Translations under genes and position numbers: made by a program
Part shown: positions 6,396 through 9,066 of the stretch, piece after piece
Numbering within the stretch: position 1 is the stretch's first letter
Layout of the letters: each line of letters opens with the position of its first letter
The notes under the pieces: model-generated
Told to the model about the DNA's origin: nothing
Databases searched by the model: none
What the model saw: only the letters and a program-made list of their open reading frames with translations
From: Pseudomonadales bacterium
GTDB taxonomy: Bacteria; Pseudomonadota; Gammaproteobacteria; Pseudomonadales; Azotimanducaceae
Assembly (NCBI GenBank): GCA_029244465.1
Contig: JAQWQN010000164.1
Location: 1-9,066, forward strand
Direction: 5' to 3'
Length of the DNA: 9,066 bases

Positions 6396-7514
6396 TTACG
6401 CTTGCCGCCACCAGGCAACGCCATCGGCATCTTCTTCAACACTCAACATGCGACGTTCTAGGGCGCAATGTAGATGTGCGATTGACTCCCCGGTCGCTGG
6501 AAAGAAACTGGTGTCGGTCACTTTGCTTTTAAAGAGGGCAGGAAAGACATCGACAGCGCGTTTTGGTGTGTCACACATTTCATAGAGCTTTTCGAGAGCA
6601 ACCTCGTGCCAATCGATCAGCGCAGTTAGTCGTTCGTGTACGCCTTCATAGAGGCTCTCATGCGCTGGAAGTACGAGTAGGTTTGGCGGTAGAAGTTCTC
6701 TAAATCTGGCGCACGAAGACAACCAATCTCGTAACGGGTTGGCCAATGGCTCGGACGGTTGGACACTGACATTTGGGGTGATCTTGGGGAGTAGTTGATC
6801 GCCTCCGATAATGAGTTTTAGCTCCGGGCAGTATAGGCAGACGTGTTCGGGGGCATGGCCGTGGCCTATAACAGCCCGCCACTCGCGGCCGCCTATGTCG
6901 ATATATTGTCCCTCACTGATGCGGTGATAACCGGCAGGTAGCGGGGCAAGGTTGGCACCAAACATGCCGAAACGCTGTCGGTAACGATCTAGGCGCGCTT
7001 CGTCGAAACCAGCGCGGCGATAGAAGCGAATCGCGTCTTCTGGGACGTCCGATCTCTTGTCTGCTCCCATAACCTTACACATGTAAAAGTCCGCGCGACT
7101 CATCCACAGTTCGCAGTCCCATTCGGAGCAGATCCAACCTGCGTTTCCAGTGTGATCAGTATGCAGATGCGTAGCGATCACTCGTGTGATCGGCTTGCCA
7201 TCTAGGTACTTTGCAAAGATGCTTTGCCAATGCCTCTTAACTGAGTCGTTGTGAACGCCCGTGTCAACGACAGTCCAGCCGTCACCGTCGCGTAGAAGCC
7301 AAACATTAATGTGGTTCAGTTTCCCTGACATGGGCATGCGAATCCAGAACACATCGGTAGCAACTTCGAAAGCTTCGCCGGGCACTGGTGTCTGGTCTTG
7401 GTATTTATAAGTGAGTGGATCGAACCCTCGTCGAGAAAGTATGTGGTCCAAATCAGTCCGCCATGATGAAACGCGTATGATAACACTAGGCTTGAAAACA
7501 GACGATCTTGTCAA
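6396..7514 (-). CDS. Metallo-beta-lactamase (MBL) fold metallo-hydrolase
   Basis: A two-metal hydrolase of the glyoxalase II-like MBL branch, up to 372 residues. Ligands are complete: H116, H118, D120 and H121 in THLHTDHTGN, H220 in GHGHAPEH, D239 in IIGGDQLLP, and H284 in LPAHE. The core start WLLRDGDGWTVVDTG (72-86) is typical. Relatives known to me act on small esters, thioesters or lactones, and no substrate can be named here. The listed start is TTG at 7512-7514 with no Shine-Dalgarno sequence. The same six bases TTGACA are a perfect -35 box, so translation may instead begin at the in-frame TTG at 7449-7451 (residue 22), which has a weak GGCGGA just upstream. Family members usually start close to the segment preceding residue 33. 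It is followed by the nitroreductase after 40 bp. Confidence 0.88.
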   Translation of the reverse strand: MTRSSVFKPSVIIRVSSWRTDLDHILSRRGFDPLTYKYQDQTPVPGEAFEVATDVFWIRMPMSGKLNHINVWLLRDGDGWTVVDTGVHNDSVKRHWQSIFAKYLDGKPITRVIATHLHTDHTGNAGWICSEWDCELWMSRADFYMCKVMGADKRSDVPEDAIRFYRRAGFDEARLDRYRQRFGMFGANLAPLPAGYHRISEGQYIDIGGREWRAVIGHGHAPEHVCLYCPELKLIIGGDQLLPKITPNVSVQPSEPLANPLRDWLSSCARFRELLPPNLLVLPAHESLYEGVHERLTALIDWHEVALEKLYEMCDTPKRAVDVFPALFKSKVTDTSFFPATGESIAHLHCALERRMLSVEEDADGVAWWRQA

Positions 7515-7617
7515 AACTAAAGTGCAACAGAATAAGAGCCGCGGTGGCGGATTGGGCGGACAAAGGTGCTGGGATGTCGAGATGGTTCGGGCCTAGAGGG
7601 GGAGAATTGAACAGAGA

Positions 7618-7800
7618 TTGTTCGTCGGCACAAGAAGGCATGTCTACTTTGTTCTGGCTAGCGTCACGAGCCTTGTGCCGATGGTCTCCGTTGCCGCCGA
7701 GATTCGTGAAAGTCAGTTTGACGATCAGGCGGATTTGCGAGTGGCCCGGGGCACGGCCAATCCGATTTCCAACGTTGCGCCCGCGCTGGGCGCGTTTTGA
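7618..7800 (+). CDS. Possible small secreted protein or N-terminal remnant of an exported protein
   Basis: A TTG-initiated frame of 60 residues on the strand opposite to all nearby genes. It has the layout of a signal peptide: basic RRH at 6-8, a hydrophobic run (VYFVLASVTSLVPMVSV), and VAA just before EIRESQFDDQ, suggesting cleavage after about residue 27. The remaining 33 residues match nothing I recognise. A purine-rich GAGGGGGAG (7596-7604) lies upstream, but at about 13-14 bases it is rather far from the TTG. The frame ends at TGA 7798-7800, inside the T-run of a terminator-like hairpin. It may be a genuine small gene, the broken 5' end of a lost periplasmic or outer-membrane protein, or a chance frame. 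Confidence 0.2.
   Translation: MFVGTRRHVYFVLASVTSLVPMVSVAAEIRESQFDDQADLRVARGTANPISNVAPALGAF
7777..7798 (+). terminator. GC-rich hairpin followed by a T-run (terminator-like, + strand)
   Basis: GCGCCC (7777-7782) pairs perfectly with GGGCGC (7788-7793) around the five-base loop GCGCT, followed by G and TTTT (7795-7798). It is oriented for + strand transcription, although both confirmed neighbours are on the minus strand. It would therefore fit only a rightward gene such as the 7618-7800 frame or a lost gene. The stem is short and the T-run only four bases. Confidence 0.3.
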
Positions 7801-7874
7801 CAAGTCCGTCGTGTTTCAACGCGCGCAGCGGCCTTGTCCTGCAGTAAAGTCAAAAGTGCGGCTATCTCGCGATG

Positions 7875-9066
7875 TTAAGCGCTGAACGTTTGGCGGCCAC
7901 CGAGCCAGGTGCCAAGCACCTTAATTTCTTTGATGGCGTCTAGATCGACTGCGACAGGGTCGTTATCCAGCATCACAAAGTCAGCCAGTTTTCCTGGCGT
8001 CAGTGAGCCTTTTTCGTTTTCTTCAAAAGACGCGTAGGCACCGTTCATTGTGCAAATTTTCAGCGCGTTTTCTACTGAGATTCGCTGGGAGGGGCCCCAA
8101 ACCCTGCCTGCTGCGTCTTTTCTTGTCGCCATCGATTGGATGGCCATTAGGGGTTCATAAGGGCCCGGTGTGTAATCTGATGCGGGGGCAACTGGAATGC
8201 CAGCGTCTAAAAACGATCGGTGCGCGAACATCCACTCCATACGTTGTTTGCCGTAATCGAGCCATTTATTGCCATGATAGTGCGCGTAAGTGTAGAAGGG
8301 TGCGGGGATTGTCCCCGACGACTTGATCCGTTTGATTAGGTCGTCATTAACCAGCGAACAGTGTTCAATGCGAAAGCGTGGGTTTGGCCCCTGCCAGTTT
8401 TTCAGCGCCCGTTCATAGGCTTGCAATACTCGGTCGATGGTCACATCACCATTCGCGTGAATGCCGATACGAAAGCCGCTAGCAACGGCTTCATCGACAG
8501 CGGTAAATATCTCTTCTTGGCTCATTGTGGCGATGCCGTAATCGTCGGTCCCTTCGAACGGGGTACTCATGCGCATCGTCCGTTCCGAAGCAGAGCCATC
8601 TGCCACGTATTTCACGGCGCCAACGCGAAGCATGTTATTGCCGAACCCAGAACGAATACTGGCGGCCTTCATTGTTTCGTAAATACTATTGCGGGCGGCA
8701 GGCATAAAGGATAAGCGGAAGTCCATCGCCCCAGCTGAGAGTGCGTCGGTATAAGCGAGCCATGCTTGTGCCTGGCCTGCCGCGTCTGTCGTTGATGTGA
8801 GTCCGGTCGCAGCCATGCGCTTACTGGTCAGGTGCACGTTATCGCGCATGGTTTCTCGATCGATCGCGGGCCAATGTCCAACGGTGTCAAATTGGTCCAT
8901 AGCATGTTCTGCGACTTTGCCTGTCAGTTCGCCGTTGTGGCGGAAAAAACGACCACCGTCAGGATCGGGCGTGCTGGCATCAACACCGAGCAAGTCCAAG
9001 GCGTTGGAATTGACCACGGCGGTGTGTCCGCCGCGGTGACGTACCATGACCGGGTGGCTCTGTATC
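7875..9066 (-). CDS. Amidohydrolase family protein (YtcJ-like, amidohydrolase_3), 5' end outside the window
   Basis: The C-terminal 396 or so residues of a metal-dependent hydrolase. The frame stays open to the right edge: six further codons (IQSHPV) precede the in-frame ATG at 9045-9047, and the family motif around SHPVMVRHRGGHTAVVNSNA shows that this ATG is internal. Also visible, counting from that Met: LTSTTDAAG (83-91), KYVADGSASERT (146-157), the metal or catalytic histidines in IHANGD (H197) and IEHC (H229), and the aspartate in ASDYTPGPYEPL (D291), ending in GSLTPGKLADFVMLDNDP. The N-terminal HxHxH metal site and the start lie beyond the edge. Such enzymes hydrolyse C-N bonds of amides, ureides or cyclic imides; no substrate can be given. 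It is on the same strand as the MBL and nitroreductase genes but 360 bp upstream of them. Confidence 0.9.
   Translation of the reverse strand, partial: IQSHPVMVRHRGGHTAVVNSNALDLLGVDASTPDPDGGRFFRHNGELTGKVAEHAMDQFDTVGHWPAIDRETMRDNVHLTSKRMAATGLTSTTDAAGQAQAWLAYTDALSAGAMDFRLSFMPAARNSIYETMKAASIRSGFGNNMLRVGAVKYVADGSASERTMRMSTPFEGTDDYGIATMSQEEIFTAVDEAVASGFRIGIHANGDVTIDRVLQAYERALKNWQGPNPRFRIEHCSLVNDDLIKRIKSSGTIPAPFYTYAHYHGNKWLDYGKQRMEWMFAHRSFLDAGIPVAPASDYTPGPYEPLMAIQSMATRKDAAGRVWGPSQRISVENALKICTMNGAYASFEENEKGSLTPGKLADFVMLDNDPVAVDLDAIKEIKVLGTWLGGRQTFSA

Larger units (their letters stand above)
7515..7874. other. 360-bp intergenic gap between the amidohydrolase and MBL genes
   Basis: No gene can be assigned with confidence. 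On the + strand it contains a small open frame with a signal-peptide-like start (7618-7800) and a GC-rich hairpin followed by GTTTT (7777-7798), both described separately. The promoter of the MBL/nitroreductase pair should lie here or at the left border. The only good element seen is TTGACA at 7514-7509 on the minus strand, with CCTAGT 18 bases on as a poor -10. I see no tRNA, repeat array or insertion-sequence end. Confidence 0.5.

Noticed and set aside
1..9066. CRISPR array, insertion sequence, integrase or defence system
   Set aside because: No regularly spaced repeats, terminal inverted repeats with transposase frames, or nuclease/helicase motifs were seen; all sizeable frames belong to metabolic or membrane proteins.

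Overview
This 9.07 kb window is bacterial chromosome of moderate GC content, with Shine-Dalgarno-led genes and short intergenic gaps. It holds a set of accessory catabolic enzymes: a TauD/TfdA dioxygenase, a class III CoA-transferase, an SDR dehydrogenase, a Baeyer-Villiger-type monooxygenase that is now broken, a nitroreductase, an MBL-fold hydrolase and a YtcJ-type amidohydrolase. This mix, plus a DUF4389 membrane protein (a family I associate mainly with Gammaproteobacteria), suggests a metabolically versatile, possibly marine gammaproteobacterium. That placement is inference; no marker gene is present.

Layout from left to right. Positions 62-184 (+) hold the C-terminal end of an amidohydrolase/D-aminoacylase-like protein with no open upstream frame; it overlaps tail-to-tail with a TauD/TfdA dioxygenase (120-1160, -). 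A 182-bp divergent gap then holds a very good sigma-54 (-24/-12) promoter candidate in front of a DUF4389 membrane protein with an acidic tail (1343-1840, +). After a candidate terminator comes a leftward SDR -> CoA-transferase operon (4029 to 2019) whose genes are 4 bp apart. Divergent from it, 4195-5701 (+) is a heavily decayed flavin monooxygenase gene: three in-frame stops, four frameshifts, one large in-frame deletion and loss of key motif residues. It runs tail-to-tail into a leftward nitroreductase (5723-6355), which sits 40 bp downstream of an MBL-fold hydrolase (6396-7514). A 360-bp gap separates these from a leftward amidohydrolase that runs off the right edge (7875-9066).

How the genes could work together: an oxidation (dioxygenase, monooxygenase), dehydrogenation (SDR), CoA activation (CoA-transferase) and hydrolysis (MBL, amidohydrolase) scheme is what a degradation island for xenobiotic, terpenoid or steroid-like substrates looks like. 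The substrate cannot be read from the sequence. The loss of the monooxygenase next to an apparently intact SDR/CoA-transferase pair suggests a pathway that is being lost or has been rerouted.

I see no CRISPR array, tRNA, rRNA, insertion sequence or phage gene, and no clear novel defence or mobile system. The points most worth a second look are the lesion pattern of the monooxygenase pseudogene, the sigma-54 promoter of the DUF4389 gene, and the two other possible gene remnants at 62-184 and 7618-7800.
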